Assembly: GCF_000400505.1 (NCBI RefSeq)
Contig: NZ_CM001857.1
Span: 1,228,532 to 1,292,531, forward strand
Direction of reading: 5' to 3'
Length of the DNA: 64,000 bases
Source of the DNA: Musicola paradisiaca NCPPB 2511
Lineage (GTDB): Bacteria; Pseudomonadota; Gammaproteobacteria; Enterobacterales; Enterobacteriaceae
This document shows, piece by piece, positions 21,321 through 30,958 of this stretch. The translations under genes and the position numbers were made by a program. The notes under the pieces are model-generated. The model had not been told where the DNA came from and did no database searches. It worked only from the letters and a program-made list of their open reading frames with translations. Position 1 is the first letter of the stretch. Every line of letters begins with the position of its first letter.

Positions 21321-21540
21321 ATTAATCCTCTTGGTTTTCTACCCGGTACATGGATGCTGTGCGGTGACAGCGGTTCCGTCCTGCTGTTCAGGATAACGAG
21401 ATATTGCTGATTATTTATCGTGAATACGGCAGGGTGCAAGTGACATTCGGAATAACGGGGGGCTGGGTGGGATATTGGGGCGTGTTTAGCGGTATGGCGA
21501 GCGCAACGGGCGGGGCGGCCCGACCGTTGCGTTGTGGCGC

Positions 21541-22965
21541 TTACGGTTGATAAATACCGACGCCGATTTCATTTTCTTTACGGGTTCGCGCCATCACATC
21601 GGTGGGGGATTCGATGACGCGCAAGTCCATCTGGTCTTCGGTGCGCACTACAATACCGCGCAGCGAGTTGGGATAGACATCGACGATCTCCACGTCGACG
21701 AATTTGCCAATCATGTCCGGCGAACCTTCGAAGTTGACCACCCGGTTGTTTTCGGTGCGGCCGGAAAGCTCCATCACGTTCTTGCGCGACGGGCCTTCAA
21801 CCAGAATACGTTGCACGGTGCCTTGCATTCTGCGGCTGTATTGCATGGCCTGCTGACTGATGCGTTCTTGCAGGATATACAGGCGCTGTTTCTTTTCCTC
21901 TTCGCAAACGTCATCCACCATGTCCGCCGCAGGGGTGCCGGGACGTGGCGAATAAATGAAGCTGAAACTCATGTCGAAATTGACGTCGGCAATCAGCTTC
22001 ATGGTCTGCTCGAAATCTTCCTGCGTTTCGCCGGGGAAGCCGACGATGAAATCCGAACTGATTTGGATATCCGGCCGCACCTTGCGCAACTTGCGGATGA
22101 TGGCCTTGTATTCGAGCGCGGTATGGCGGCGTTTCATCATGGTCAGCACGCGATCGGAACCGCTTTGCACCGGCAGATGCAGAAAACTGACCAACTCCGG
22201 CGTGTCTTCATATACACCGATAATATCGTCAGTGAATTCAATGGGATGACTGGTAGTAAAACGAATTCGGTCGATGCCGTCGATAGCGGCGACCAGTCGC
22301 AGCAGGTCGGCAAAGCTGCAGATTTCCCCATCGTAGGTTTCGCCGCGGTAGGCGTTGACGTTCTGGCCGAGCAGGTTGACTTCGCGTACTCCTTGCTCCG
22401 CCAACTGTGCAATTTCATACAGGATGTCATCGCAAGGACGGCTGACTTCTTCACCACGGGTATAAGGCACGACGCAGAACGTACAGTATTTATTACAGCC
22501 TTCCATGATGGAGACGAACGCCGTCGGGCCTTCGGCACGGGGTTCTGGCAACCGGTCGAATTTCTCGATTTCCGGGAAACTGATATCGACTATCGGGCTA
22601 TGGGTGCCCTGTACATGGTTGATCATTTCAGGCAGACGATGCAGTGTCTGCGGCCCGAAAATGACGTCGACATAGTGCGCGCGTTCGCGGATATGCTCCC
22701 CTTCCTGAGAGGCTACGCAACCACCGACGCCGATGATGAGCTCAGGATTGAGGTCTTTCAGGCTTTTCCAGCGGCCAAGCTGATGAAAGACTTTTTCCTG
22801 CGCCTTTTCACGGATCGAACAGGTGTTCAGCAGTAGAACGTCGGCTTCTTCCGCGACTTCGGTCAACTGGTAACCATGCGTACTTTCCAGTAAGTCGGCT
22901 ATCTTGGATGAATCGTATTCGTTCATCTGACAGCCCCAGGTTTTAATATGCAGTTTTTTTGTCAT
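21541..22965 (-). CDS. miaB: tRNA-2-methylthio-N6-dimethylallyladenosine synthase MiaB
   Basis: Radical-SAM methylthiotransferase converting i6A37 to ms2i6A37 in tRNAs reading UNN codons. The 474-residue product has the N-terminal UPF0004 domain with cluster cysteines C12, C49 and C83, the radical-SAM motif in [18 protein letters not shown] (about 157-164) and a C-terminal TRAM domain (about 378-440). I use the second in-frame ATG to match E. coli; the first (22971) is two codons upstream and neither has a strong ribosome-binding site. The tRNA-Gln and Leu genes nearby are not a physical operon with it. Confidence 0.97.
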   Translation of the reverse strand: MTKKLHIKTWGCQMNEYDSSKIADLLESTHGYQLTEVAEEADVLLLNTCSIREKAQEKVFHQLGRWKSLKDLNPELIIGVGGCVASQEGEHIRERAHYVDVIFGPQTLHRLPEMINHVQGTHSPIVDISFPEIEKFDRLPEPRAEGPTAFVSIMEGCNKYCTFCVVPYTRGEEVSRPCDDILYEIAQLAEQGVREVNLLGQNVNAYRGETYDGEICSFADLLRLVAAIDGIDRIRFTTSHPIEFTDDIIGVYEDTPELVSFLHLPVQSGSDRVLTMMKRRHTALEYKAIIRKLRKVRPDIQISSDFIVGFPGETQEDFEQTMKLIADVNFDMSFSFIYSPRPGTPAADMVDDVCEEEKKQRLYILQERISQQAMQYSRRMQGTVQRILVEGPSRKNVMELSGRTENNRVVNFEGSPDMIGKFVDVEIVDVYPNSLRGIVVRTEDQMDLRVIESPTDVMARTRKENEIGVGIYQP

Positions 22966-23169
22966 CGTCATCGACTAGCCTAGCCATTACTCAGTGCGGG
23001 TAAATACGCTTTACCTTTTGCGGGCGCGTATTGTAATCCTTTGCCGGCGTTGTGACCAGTATGTGAAAAGCGATGCTTTTCTGAAAAAAGCGCATCGAAA
23101 TCCAGTAGACTGTTTCCCCTAATTTTTCTGCCGGGCAGGCGGAGAGGACAGAGAAGTAATGGGGCTCTT

Positions 23170-24336
23170 ATGCACTATGATGCAGTGATCGTCGGCGGAG
23201 GTATGGTAGGCGCCGCCGTGGCGTTGGGACTGGCGCAGAACGGTTTTCAGGTCGCCGTCGTCGAGCAAGAAAGCCCGTCGCCGTTTGAACCGCAACAAGC
23301 ACCGGATATTCGTGTGTCGGCCATTGGCTGCGCATCGGTGGCGCTGTTGCAACGGTTGGGGGTCTGGCCGCGCGTGGAACGGATGCGCAGTGCGCCATAT
23401 CGGCGTCTGGAAACCTGGGAATGGGACAACGCGCAGGTTCGGTTCGACGCCGGCGATATCGGCCTTTCCGAACTGGGATTCATGGTGGAAAACCGGGTGC
23501 TGCAACTGGCCCTGTGGCAGGCATTACAGGAGACGGCGGGCGTTACGCTGTTATGCCCGTGGCAGCCGGACGGTATGCGTTATGCCGATGGCTGCTGGCA
23601 TCTATCTGCCAGGAATGGCGAAACGATTGAGGCCGCATTGATTATTGGTGCCGATGGCGCTAACTCCCATATCCGGCAGTGGGCTGGGATCGGCATTACC
23701 GGCTGGCAATACCGGCAATCCTGCATGCTGATTAGCGCCAGGACGAACGGCACCCAACAGGATGTTACCTGGCAGCAGTTTACGCCCTCGGGGCCGCGTG
23801 CTTTCTTGCCGTTGTTTGATGGTTGGTGTTCGCTGGTGTGGTATGACAGTCCGCAGCGTATTCGCCAACTACAATCCATGCCGTTGGCGCAGTTGAACAG
23901 GGCCATCGCGGATACGTTTCCTTCCCGTTTGGGGGCGGTCGAAGCGGTAGCCGCCGGTTCATTTCCTTTGGTTCGCCGTCATGCCCAGCGCTATGTACAA
24001 CCCGGACTGGCCTTGGTGGGCGATGCTGCGCATACCATTAATCCGTTGGCGGGGCAGGGGGTGAATCTGGGGTACCGGGATGCAGAAGTATTGCTGGATG
24101 TTGTGGTCGAGGCGCGGGATAGAGGGGAGGCGTGGTATTCGGAATCGGTTCTTTGGCGCTATCAGCAACGGCGCAAAGGGGACAATTTGCTGATGCAAAG
24201 CGGAATGGATCTGTTTTACGGCGCGTTCAGCAACCGGATCCCGCCGTTGGTTTTCGCCCGTAATATGGCGTTGATGGCGGCGCAACGTGCCGGGAAACTG
24301 AAACAACAAGCGCTGCGTTATGCCTTGGGGCTGTAG
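23170..24336 (+). CDS. ubiF: 3-demethoxyubiquinol 3-hydroxylase UbiF
   Basis: FAD-dependent monooxygenase that hydroxylates 3-demethoxyubiquinol in the last ring hydroxylation of aerobic ubiquinone synthesis. The 388-residue product has the FAD-binding GGGMVGAAVALGLAQ fingerprint (residues 9-23), the DG motif region IIGADGANSHIRQWAG, and GDAAHTINPLAGQGVNLG near 280-297. Sequence is closer to UbiF than to UbiH, UbiI or VisC and its position between miaB and the tRNA cluster matches E. coli. It is divergent from miaB across 204 nt. Ubiquinone feeds electrons from the Sdh complex encoded at 60 kb. Confidence 0.95.
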   Translation: MHYDAVIVGGGMVGAAVALGLAQNGFQVAVVEQESPSPFEPQQAPDIRVSAIGCASVALLQRLGVWPRVERMRSAPYRRLETWEWDNAQVRFDAGDIGLSELGFMVENRVLQLALWQALQETAGVTLLCPWQPDGMRYADGCWHLSARNGETIEAALIIGADGANSHIRQWAGIGITGWQYRQSCMLISARTNGTQQDVTWQQFTPSGPRAFLPLFDGWCSLVWYDSPQRIRQLQSMPLAQLNRAIADTFPSRLGAVEAVAAGSFPLVRRHAQRYVQPGLALVGDAAHTINPLAGQGVNLGYRDAEVLLDVVVEARDRGEAWYSESVLWRYQQRRKGDNLLMQSGMDLFYGAFSNRIPPLVFARNMALMAAQRAGKLKQQALRYALGL

Positions 24337-24462
24337 CGCTGCCAGGCGTGTCGGCCAGGTGTGTTTGGCGCTCTGGCACGCAAGACGAGCGGTGTTTTAT
24401 CATGCTCGCCCGCCAGGGCGTCCATGACATCATCATATTGTGAAACCGGAGTAATAAGTTTG

Positions 24463-24792
24463 ATGACGTATTTATTTTTATGTCTGGCTATCGTTTCAGA
24501 AGTCATTGCCACTACGGCGCTGAAATTATCCGACAGTTTTACCCGTCCGTTACCCAGCTTTATTACTATTGTGTTCTACATTGTGGCGTTTTATAGCCTG
24601 ACGATCCCTATGCGCACACTGCCCACCGGGGTGATTTATGCGATTTGGTCTGGCGCAGGTATTGTGTTGATAACGGGGGTTAGCTGGGGAATTTACGGCC
24701 AGCGCCTGGATTTACCGGCTATTCTTGGCATGCTGTTGATTGTTATTGGTGTAGTCGTAGTCAATGTGTTTTCTAAATCGGTAGTTCACTGA
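24463..24792 (+). CDS. EmrE-type small multidrug resistance transporter
   Basis: Four-helix inner-membrane antiporter of the SMR family that exports quaternary ammonium and other cationic compounds in exchange for protons. The 109-residue product carries the essential membrane glutamate (E13 in SEVIATT), the W-containing YAIWSGAGIV motif in helix 3 and the GQRLDLPAILGM signature that separates drug-exporting SMR proteins from guanidinium exporters. A GGAG sequence 11 bases before the ATG sets the start; the longer upstream frame lacks SMR similarity. It is not an E. coli neighbour of ubiF, so it is likely accessory. Exact substrates are not readable from sequence. Confidence 0.9.
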   Translation: MTYLFLCLAIVSEVIATTALKLSDSFTRPLPSFITIVFYIVAFYSLTIPMRTLPTGVIYAIWSGAGIVLITGVSWGIYGQRLDLPAILGMLLIVIGVVVVNVFSKSVVH

Positions 24793-24943
24793 ATTTGCCG
24801 TAGGCGTAGACTGCTGATTATCTGGCATCTGGTAAAATAGCCGTCGCATTGAGAATGACTGAACGCTTAAAACAGATCAGCATAAATTATCAGGATAAAA
24901 CGCTGGTGTGAGTCAACGCTATTCAGGACGGATCAATAACAAG

Positions 24944-24968
24944 AAAAAAGCCCGCGATAGCGGGCTTT
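24944..24968 (-). terminator. Terminator of the tRNA operon
   Basis: AAAGCCCGC (24947-24955) pairs with GCGGGCTTT (24960-24968) around a GATA loop, and minus-strand transcription then runs through TTTC. It lies four bases past the last tRNA gene. Confidence 0.9.
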
Positions 24969-24972
24969 CATA

Positions 24973-25047
24973 TGGCTGGGGTACGAGGATTCGAACCTCG
25001 GGATGGCGGAATCAGAATCCGCTGCCTTACCGCTTGGCGATACCCCA
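24973..25047 (-). tRNA. tRNA-Gln (CUG anticodon)
   Basis: A 75-nt cloverleaf with encoded CCA. The anticodon stem-loop GCGGA-TTCTGAT-TCCGC gives anticodon CUG, reading CAG. It is identical in sequence to the gene at 25177-25251. Last gene of the six-tRNA operon; equivalent to E. coli glnV/glnX. Confidence 0.97.
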
Positions 25048-25055
25048 ATTTTAAA

Positions 25056-25132
25056 TGGTGGCTACGACGGGAATCGAACCTGTGACCCCAGCATTATGAG
25101 TGCTGTGCTCTAACCAGCTGAGCTACGTAGCC
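25056..25132 (-). tRNA. tRNA-Met (elongator, CAU)
   Basis: A 77-nt tRNA starting GGCTACGTAGC with encoded CCA and a CAT anticodon in the loop of GCACT-CATAATG. The normal 1-72 pair and matching E. coli metT/metU mark it as elongator rather than initiator. Identical to the copy at 25487-25563. Confidence 0.96.
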
Positions 25133-25176
25133 ATTTGTTCTTTTATCGGAAGAGTGGCTCTTCACGACGAAATAGT

Positions 25177-25251
25177 TGGCTGGGGTACGAGGATTCGAAC
25201 CTCGGGATGGCGGAATCAGAATCCGCTGCCTTACCGCTTGGCGATACCCCA
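25177..25251 (-). tRNA. tRNA-Gln (CUG anticodon), second copy
   Basis: A 75-nt gene with encoded CCA, identical to the one at 24973-25047 and separated from it by a tRNA-Met gene. Anticodon CUG. Confidence 0.97.
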
Positions 25252-25288
25252 ACTGGGCGCACATGCTAGATGTGTCTGACTTAATTTA

Positions 25289-25363
25289 TGGCTGGGGTAC
25301 CAGGATTCGAACCTGGGGATGGCGGGATCAAAACCCGCTGCCTTACCGCTTGGCGATACCCCA
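25289..25363 (-). tRNA. tRNA-Gln (UUG anticodon)
   Basis: A 75-nt gene with encoded CCA. The anticodon arm GCGGG-TTTTGAT-CCCGC gives anticodon UUG, reading CAA and, by wobble, CAG. It resembles the CUG genes except in the anticodon arm and T arm. Equivalent to E. coli glnU/glnW; only one such copy is present here. Confidence 0.97.
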
Positions 25364-25392
25364 ATAAAATCTTCCTACGCCGGTGAGGATAA

Positions 25393-25477
25393 TGGTGCGG
25401 GAGGCGAGACTTGAACTCGCACACCTTGCGGCGCCAGAACCTAAATCTGGTGCGTCTACCAATTTCGCCACTCCCGC
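25393..25477 (-). tRNA. leuW: tRNA-Leu (UAG anticodon)
   Basis: An 85-nt tRNA with a long variable arm, encoded CCA and anticodon TAG in the loop of CCAGA-TTTAGGT-TCTGG, reading CUA/CUG. It corresponds to leuW, second gene of the operon. LeuS (10148-12730) is its charging enzyme. Confidence 0.97.
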
Positions 25478-25486
25478 AAGAAAAGA

Positions 25487-25563
25487 TGGTGGCTACGACG
25501 GGAATCGAACCTGTGACCCCAGCATTATGAGTGCTGTGCTCTAACCAGCTGAGCTACGTAGCC
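25487..25563 (-). tRNA. metT: tRNA-Met (elongator, CAU), first gene of the operon
   Basis: A 77-nt gene with encoded CCA, identical to the copy at 25056-25132. First gene of the operon, 28-30 nt downstream of the inferred start site, matching E. coli metT. Confidence 0.95.
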
Positions 25564-25593
25564 ATCTTTTCCGCGTCACCTTCATCGGCGTTG

Positions 25594-25630
25594 CGGGGCG
25601 CATTATGCTGAGTTGGCCTTTTGGCGTCAA
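25594..25630 (-). promoter_or_regulatory. Promoter of the tRNA operon with GC-rich discriminator
   Basis: On the minus strand TTGACG (25625-25630) and CATAAT (25602-25607) are separated by exactly 17 bases, followed by the GC-rich discriminator GCGCCCC. A consensus sigma-70 promoter with this discriminator is the known pattern for ppGpp/DksA-sensitive stable-RNA promoters. Confidence 0.85.
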
Positions 25631-25734
25631 CACATTTTTTCCCGAAAACGGGCCGTGGCGCGCTGTTTGTCTGGCTTATGAACAGTCTGGTGAGAAAAGC
25701 GACAAAAAGCCGTCTTTTTACGGTGTTACATAAG

Positions 25735-25762
25735 AAAAACGGGCCGTTGCCGACCCGTTTTT
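25735..25762 (-). terminator. Terminator after asnB
   Basis: AAAAACGGG (25735-25743) pairs with CCCGTTTTT (25754-25762), giving a symmetric A/T-flanked hairpin 23 nt past the asnB stop. Confidence 0.88.
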
Positions 25763-25784
25763 CTGTCTGCGAGACGCTGATGCG

Positions 25785-27449
25785 TTACTGATAGGCGGAC
25801 TGGTGAACACCTACTGCGCGACCAGAGGGATCGTCCATCTTTTTGAAGGATTCATCCCACTCGATAGCCTTGGCAGAAGAGCAGGCGACAGACGGGCCAC
25901 CGGGCACACATTCCGCGGCACTGGGTACCGGAAACAGTTCTTCAAAGATTTCACGGTACAGGTACGCTTCCTTAGAGGTCGGCGTGTTGTACGGGAAGCG
26001 GAAATGCGCCGTTTCCATTTGCTGATCGGAAACCTGTTTAGCGGCAACTTCCTTCAGCGAGTCGATCCAGCTGTAACCCACGCCGTCTGAAAATTGTTCT
26101 TTTTGACGCCATGCCACGCTGTGAGGCAGATAAGACTCAAAACATTCGCGCAGGATATGTTTTTCCATCTTGCCATTGCCGCACATTTTGTCTTTGGGGT
26201 TGATGCGCATGGCGACATCCAGGAACTTTTTGTCCAGGAACGGTACGCGAGCTTCCACGCCCCAAGCCGACATCGCCTTGTTGGCGCGCGCGCAGTCATA
26301 CTGATGCAGCGCCAGCAGTTTGCGTACTGTTTCCTCATGAAGTTCTTTGGCGTTGGGCGCTTTGTGGAAATAGAGGTAGCCGCCGAATACTTCATCGGAG
26401 CCTTCGCCGGAAAGCACCATTTTGATACCCATCGCTTTGATTTTCCGTGACATCAGGTACATCGGCGTGGAAGCGCGGATAGTGGTGACGTCGTAAGTCT
26501 CGATGTGATAAATCACATCACGGATAGCATCCAGACCTTCCTGTACGGTGAAGTTGATTTCATGATGCACCGTGCCCAGATGGTCGGCGACTTCCTTGGC
26601 GGCTTTGAGATCCGGCGCGCCTTTCAGACCGACGGCGAAGGAGTGTAATTGCGGCCACCAGGCTTCGCTGCGCTCGTCATCTTCCACGCGGCGGGCGGCG
26701 AATTTCTTGGTGATGGCGGAAATGACGGAGGAGTCCAGGCCGCCGGACAACAGTACACCGTAAGGTACGTCGGACATCAGGTGGCTTTTGACGGATTCTT
26801 CCAGGGCTTCGCGCAGTGCGTCGGCGTCGGTCACGTTGTCTTTAACGTTATCGTAGTCAAACCAGTCGCGACGGTAATATTCGCGAATTTCGCCATCTTT
26901 GCTCCACAGATAGCTGCCCGCCGGGAATTCTTTAATGGTACGGCATACCGGCACCAGCGCTTTCATTTCCGACGCCACGTAGAAGTTGCCGTGTTCATCG
27001 TATCCCATATACAGCGGGATGATGCCCAGATGGTCACGACCGATCAGATAGGCGTCTTTTTCGCTGTCATACAGGGCAAATGCGAACATTCCGCGCAGTT
27101 CATCCAGAAACTCCGGGCCTTTTTCCTGGTACAGCGCCAGAATCACTTCGCAGTCCGAGCCTGTCTGAAATTCGTAGCGGTCGCCGTATTGCTGACGCAG
27201 CGCCTGGTGGTTATAGATTTCACCGTTAACGGCCAGAATGTGGGTGTGCGCCAGGTTGTAGAGCGGTTGGGCGCCGGTGTTGACGTCCACGATGGAAAGG
27301 CGTTCATGAGCCAGAATAGCGTTGTCGCTGGCATAAATGCCGGACCAGTCCGGGCCGCGATGGCGCATCAGACGGGACAATTCCAGCGCTTTCTTACGCA
27401 ATTCAACCGGATCGGTTTTCAGATCAAGCACACCAAAAATAGAACACAT
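25785..27449 (-). CDS. asnB: Asparagine synthetase B (glutamine-hydrolysing)
   Basis: Makes asparagine from aspartate with glutamine or ammonia and ATP. The 554-residue product has an N-terminal Ntn-hydrolase glutaminase domain beginning MCSIFGV (catalytic C2 exposed after Met removal), with RGPDWSGIY and the LAVNGEIYNH loop, and a C-terminal synthetase domain with PP-loop LSGGLDSSVIS. Length equals E. coli AsnB. In E. coli it is separated from nagC by nagD; here a 292-nt gap with a hairpin lies between them. Confidence 0.98.
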   Translation of the reverse strand: MCSIFGVLDLKTDPVELRKKALELSRLMRHRGPDWSGIYASDNAILAHERLSIVDVNTGAQPLYNLAHTHILAVNGEIYNHQALRQQYGDRYEFQTGSDCEVILALYQEKGPEFLDELRGMFAFALYDSEKDAYLIGRDHLGIIPLYMGYDEHGNFYVASEMKALVPVCRTIKEFPAGSYLWSKDGEIREYYRRDWFDYDNVKDNVTDADALREALEESVKSHLMSDVPYGVLLSGGLDSSVISAITKKFAARRVEDDERSEAWWPQLHSFAVGLKGAPDLKAAKEVADHLGTVHHEINFTVQEGLDAIRDVIYHIETYDVTTIRASTPMYLMSRKIKAMGIKMVLSGEGSDEVFGGYLYFHKAPNAKELHEETVRKLLALHQYDCARANKAMSAWGVEARVPFLDKKFLDVAMRINPKDKMCGNGKMEKHILRECFESYLPHSVAWRQKEQFSDGVGYSWIDSLKEVAAKQVSDQQMETAHFRFPYNTPTSKEAYLYREIFEELFPVPSAAECVPGGPSVACSSAKAIEWDESFKKMDDPSGRAVGVHQSAYQ

Positions 27450-27692
27450 ATAAAGAGGCTCCCTCGTTCACTTGCGATGGTGAAATACAGTCAAATGGAT
27501 GCAACGGTCATCATCAGGTTTCCTTGCCATGGACGCCATCATCGATGATATCCGCCGTGTCAGTGACATTGATTTAGCATCAAAAGGCCGTAGTAATTCA
27601 ATATCATTTAATGAAAAAAGCCATTGTGATGATGAATATTGAATTAATGAGGTAGTTTATTGGTGTTTGTATAAAACAATGAGAGGGGAAGA

Positions 27693-27720
27693 CCGGATTT
27701 TTGGCGATCCCATAATCCGG
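27693..27720 (-). terminator. Probable terminator of the nag operon
   Basis: CCGGATT (27693-27699) pairs with AATCCGG (27714-27720) around a 14-base loop, 22 nt after the nagC stop. The following sequence TCTTCCCC has no long T run, so it is a moderate candidate. Confidence 0.5.
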
Positions 27721-27741
27721 CCTTATGGCGAAGTTTTGAAC

Positions 27742-28965
27742 TTACTGATTTTCAAGCAGACGTTGCAACAACACGCCATTCAGCATCGCGCGTTTGACCA
27801 GCGCAAATGCTCCGATGGCCGACAGATGGTGGAGTTGTGATACCACCACCGGCAGGTTGTTGCGGAAGTCCCTGAGCACCTGCGTATTGATGCAACGTTG
27901 GATGGCGGGCAACAACAACTTTTCCGCCTCGATAATTTCGCCGGCGATGACCACCCGCTGCGGATTGAACAGGTTAATCGCCATAGACAAGGCTTTTCCC
28001 AGATTCAGACCCGCCAGCTCAATGACTTCACGCGCCAGCTCATCGCCCCGGTTGGCCGCTTTGCAAATCGCGTCGATACGGGCGTTGTCGGCCGTCAGTT
28101 TGCTGGGGAATCCTTGCTGCAGCAGGTGTTGCACCCGGTTTTCAATCGCACCGTTTGATACCACCGTTTCGAGACAGCCGAAGTTGCCGCAATGGCAGCG
28201 GTCGCCCAGTGGGTCTATCTGGATATGGCCGATTTCCCCCACGTTACCGTTACTGCCAAGAAAAATTCCTCCGTTGACCAGAACACCCGCGCCGACGCCG
28301 CGATGGACTCGCACCAGTATGGAGTCCTGACAATCTCGGGTCGCGCCGAAATAATGTTCGGCCAGCGCCAGGCTGCGGATGTCATGACCGACGAAACTGT
28401 AAACGTTGAACTGGCTTTGCAGGCGTTCCACCAGCGGCCAGTTATCGACGGGAATATGCGGCATGTAGCGTACAACGCCAGCGTTAGGATCAACCAGACC
28501 GGGCAGCACCACCGAGATGGCGATCAGCTCTCTGATACGGCGCTGGTGAGTGTCGGTAAATTGCCGGATGGCGTTGAATAGCGCGGTTTCCAGCGTATCT
28601 TGCGTTGTTTCCGGCAGATCGTAGTGCGATTCCTCCAGCCGTTTCCCCTGAAGATCATACAAGGCGATGGTGGCGTCATGCCGCCCGAGCCGGACGGCAA
28701 TGGCGTGAAAGGGGCGTGTTTCGGAAATGATGGAGATGGCGCGCCGGCCTCCGGTAGAGGCTTGTTGATCCACTTCTTTGATCAACCCGCGCTCCAACAA
28801 CTGGCGGGTGATTTTGGTGACACTAGCGGGGGCTAACTGGCTTTGCTCTGCGATTTGTATGCGTGAAATCGGGCCCTGTTGATCAATCAGGCGATATACC
28901 ACCGCGCTGTTGAGCTGTTTGACAAGATCAATGTTGCCTATCTGTGCCTGTCCGCCTGTGGTCAT
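27742..28965 (-). CDS. nagC: N-acetylglucosamine repressor NagC
   Basis: ROK-family transcriptional repressor of the nag genes, released by GlcNAc-6-phosphate. The 407-residue product has an N-terminal helix-turn-helix (about 35-60, ISRIQIAEQSQLAPASVTK), a sugar-kinase-like ROK domain, and the zinc-binding signature with CHCGNFGCLE near 248-257. It is seven bases after nagA and overlaps nothing. Length is close to E. coli NagC (406). Confidence 0.97.
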   Translation of the reverse strand: MTTGGQAQIGNIDLVKQLNSAVVYRLIDQQGPISRIQIAEQSQLAPASVTKITRQLLERGLIKEVDQQASTGGRRAISIISETRPFHAIAVRLGRHDATIALYDLQGKRLEESHYDLPETTQDTLETALFNAIRQFTDTHQRRIRELIAISVVLPGLVDPNAGVVRYMPHIPVDNWPLVERLQSQFNVYSFVGHDIRSLALAEHYFGATRDCQDSILVRVHRGVGAGVLVNGGIFLGSNGNVGEIGHIQIDPLGDRCHCGNFGCLETVVSNGAIENRVQHLLQQGFPSKLTADNARIDAICKAANRGDELAREVIELAGLNLGKALSMAINLFNPQRVVIAGEIIEAEKLLLPAIQRCINTQVLRDFRNNLPVVVSQLHHLSAIGAFALVKRAMLNGVLLQRLLENQ

Positions 28966-28972
28966 GAAAACG

Positions 28973-30127
28973 CTACTCGTCGGTATTCAATACATCTTCA
29001 CCGTTGACGAAGGTATTGAGGATCTGAAAATCGCGGGTAAAGACGGCCAGGTTTGCCACCTTGCCGGCTTCAATACTGCCCAGTCGGTGGTCTTCCCCGA
29101 TGGCTCTCGCCGGATACAGCGTCGCCATTCTTAATGCTTCATCCAAAGCAATGCCCGCATGTTCAACACAATTGTGTACGGCGTCTATCATGGTGAGTGC
29201 GGAACCGCTAAGGGTGCCGTTTTCGTCCACGCAGATACCATCGCGGTAGTATATGGGTTTGCCGGCAAAAATGAACCGATCAATGTTGGCGCCAGCCGGC
29301 GCCGTGGCGTCAGTGACCAACACCAGCTTGTCGCCTTTGATGCGCTTCGTGTTGCGGATCGACGCCCAGTTGACGTGATAGCCGTCGGCGATGATGCCGC
29401 AGTAAACTTCGGGGGCGTCGTAGATGGCGCCGACCAGCCCAGGCTCGCGCCCTGTTATATGCGGCATGGCGTTAAACAGATGGGTGGCAAATCGGATACC
29501 GGCGGCAAAGCCTTGTTTCGCTTCTGCCCAGGTGGCGTTGGAATGGCCGGCGGAAACCACAATTCCTGCCCGTATCAATTTTCTGATGACGGCGGTAGGC
29601 ACGCATTCCGGCGCCAGCGTGATTTTGCTGATGACATCGGCGTTATCGCACAGATAATCCACCAGCTCGTTATCCGGCTGGCGGATAAAACTGGCGTCGT
29701 GCGTACCTTTTTTCACCGGGTTTAGCCAGGGCCCCTCAAGGTGTAACCCCAGTGCCTGGTTGCGATGCTGTGCCAGCCAGGCTCGCATCACTTCCACGCT
29801 GTGTTTCATGAAGGCGTCGGACGAGGTAATCAAGGTCGGCAGAAAACTGGTACAGCCGGATTTTTCATTTGCCCGTTGCATGACTTCCAGCGTTTTGACG
29901 GAAATGGTCTCCATCGAATCGTTGAATTGAACGCCGCCGCAGCCATTCAACTGCAGATCGATAAACCCGGGTGCCAACAGGGCGCCCGCCAGGTCGCGTT
30001 GGTGTAGATCTGGTGGTACATCCTGCACCGAGCAGACCTGATGAATCACCCCATCGGCAATGATAACCGCATGTGCGTCCAATACCTGATGGCCGGTAAA
30101 AATACGACCGTTGATTAAAGCGTACAT
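28973..30127 (-). CDS. nagA: N-acetylglucosamine-6-phosphate deacetylase NagA
   Basis: Deacetylates GlcNAc-6-phosphate to glucosamine-6-phosphate, first step after PTS uptake. The 384-residue amidohydrolase has [13 protein letters not shown], the [15 protein letters not shown] metal-ligand region, HSNAT (substrate/metal histidine) and catalytic aspartate in VTDATAPAG. An AAGGAG Shine-Dalgarno before [10 protein letters not shown] fixes the start; the frame extends nine codons further upstream. It lies 30 bases after nagB in the nagBAC operon. Confidence 0.97.
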   Translation of the reverse strand: MYALINGRIFTGHQVLDAHAVIIADGVIHQVCSVQDVPPDLHQRDLAGALLAPGFIDLQLNGCGGVQFNDSMETISVKTLEVMQRANEKSGCTSFLPTLITSSDAFMKHSVEVMRAWLAQHRNQALGLHLEGPWLNPVKKGTHDASFIRQPDNELVDYLCDNADVISKITLAPECVPTAVIRKLIRAGIVVSAGHSNATWAEAKQGFAAGIRFATHLFNAMPHITGREPGLVGAIYDAPEVYCGIIADGYHVNWASIRNTKRIKGDKLVLVTDATAPAGANIDRFIFAGKPIYYRDGICVDENGTLSGSALTMIDAVHNCVEHAGIALDEALRMATLYPARAIGEDHRLGSIEAGKVANLAVFTRDFQILNTFVNGEDVLNTDE

Positions 30128-30157
30128 CGTAATCTCCTTAATCTCCCGACTCACTGA

Positions 30158-30958
30158 CTACAGGTTTTTAATATTTTCAGCTTCCAGTTCGCGGAAATAT
30201 TTCACCGTTTTCACTTTCAGTTCCATGGTTGACGGCTCGTCGCAGACGATCAGCGAACGGGCATGCAACTGCAGACAGCTGATAGTCCACAGATGGTTGA
30301 CGTTGCCCTCCACGGCGGCCTGTAATGCCAGCGCTTTGTGTCGCCCCGTCACCAAAATCATGACTTCTTCCGCATCCAGCAATGTCCCCACGCCTACCGT
30401 CAGCGCATATTTGGGCACCTGATCAACATCGCCGCCGAAGAAGCGGGAATTGGCGATGCGGGTCTCTTCCGTCAGGGTTTTGATCCGAGTACGGGAAACC
30501 AGCGATGACGCCGGCTCGTTGAACGCGATATGCCCGTCATTGCCAACACCGCCCATGAATAAGTGGATTTTACCGTAACACCTGATTTTTTCTTCATATT
30601 GCTGACATTCAGCGGTGATGTCTGCTGCGTTACCATTCAGCAGATTGATATTTTCGTCTGGAATATCAACATGATTGAAAAAATTGTTGTACATGAAGGA
30701 ACGGTAACTTTCCGGATGATCGGCGGGCAGCCCGACATATTCATCCATATTGAAAGTGACGACATGTCTGAAACTGACTTTGCCCGCTTTATATAACTCG
30801 ATCAGGGCTTTGTACGCCGCCAGCGGCGAACTGCCGGTTGGTAGCCCCAGGATGAAAGGGCGTTCCGCCGTAGGCTTGAATGCGTTGATGCGTTGTGCGA
30901 TGTAGTGGGCGGCCCATTTTCCGACCTGTTCGGCGTGGGTTAACGGAATCAATCTCAT
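30158..30958 (-). CDS. nagB: Glucosamine-6-phosphate deaminase NagB
   Basis: Isomerises and deaminates glucosamine-6-phosphate to fructose-6-phosphate and ammonia. The 266-residue product has the family segments [28 protein letters not shown] (catalytic D72 region) and [14 protein letters not shown]. The ATG giving [15 protein letters not shown] matches E. coli exactly in length; a longer in-frame start at 31081 lies in the promoter region and is not credible. First gene of nagBAC, divergent from nagE. Confidence 0.98.
   Translation of the reverse strand: MRLIPLTHAEQVGKWAAHYIAQRINAFKPTAERPFILGLPTGSSPLAAYKALIELYKAGKVSFRHVVTFNMDEYVGLPADHPESYRSFMYNNFFNHVDIPDENINLLNGNAADITAECQQYEEKIRCYGKIHLFMGGVGNDGHIAFNEPASSLVSRTRIKTLTEETRIANSRFFGGDVDQVPKYALTVGVGTLLDAEEVMILVTGRHKALALQAAVEGNVNHLWTISCLQLHARSLIVCDEPSTMELKVKTVKYFRELEAENIKNL

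Noticed and set aside
21321-21540. Sigma-32 promoter for ybeZ
   Set aside because: A CTTG element is present but no CCCCAT-type -10 at proper spacing.
24973-25563. tRNA-cluster attachment site for an integrated element
   Set aside because: No integrase gene or direct repeat of a tRNA 3' end flanks the cluster.
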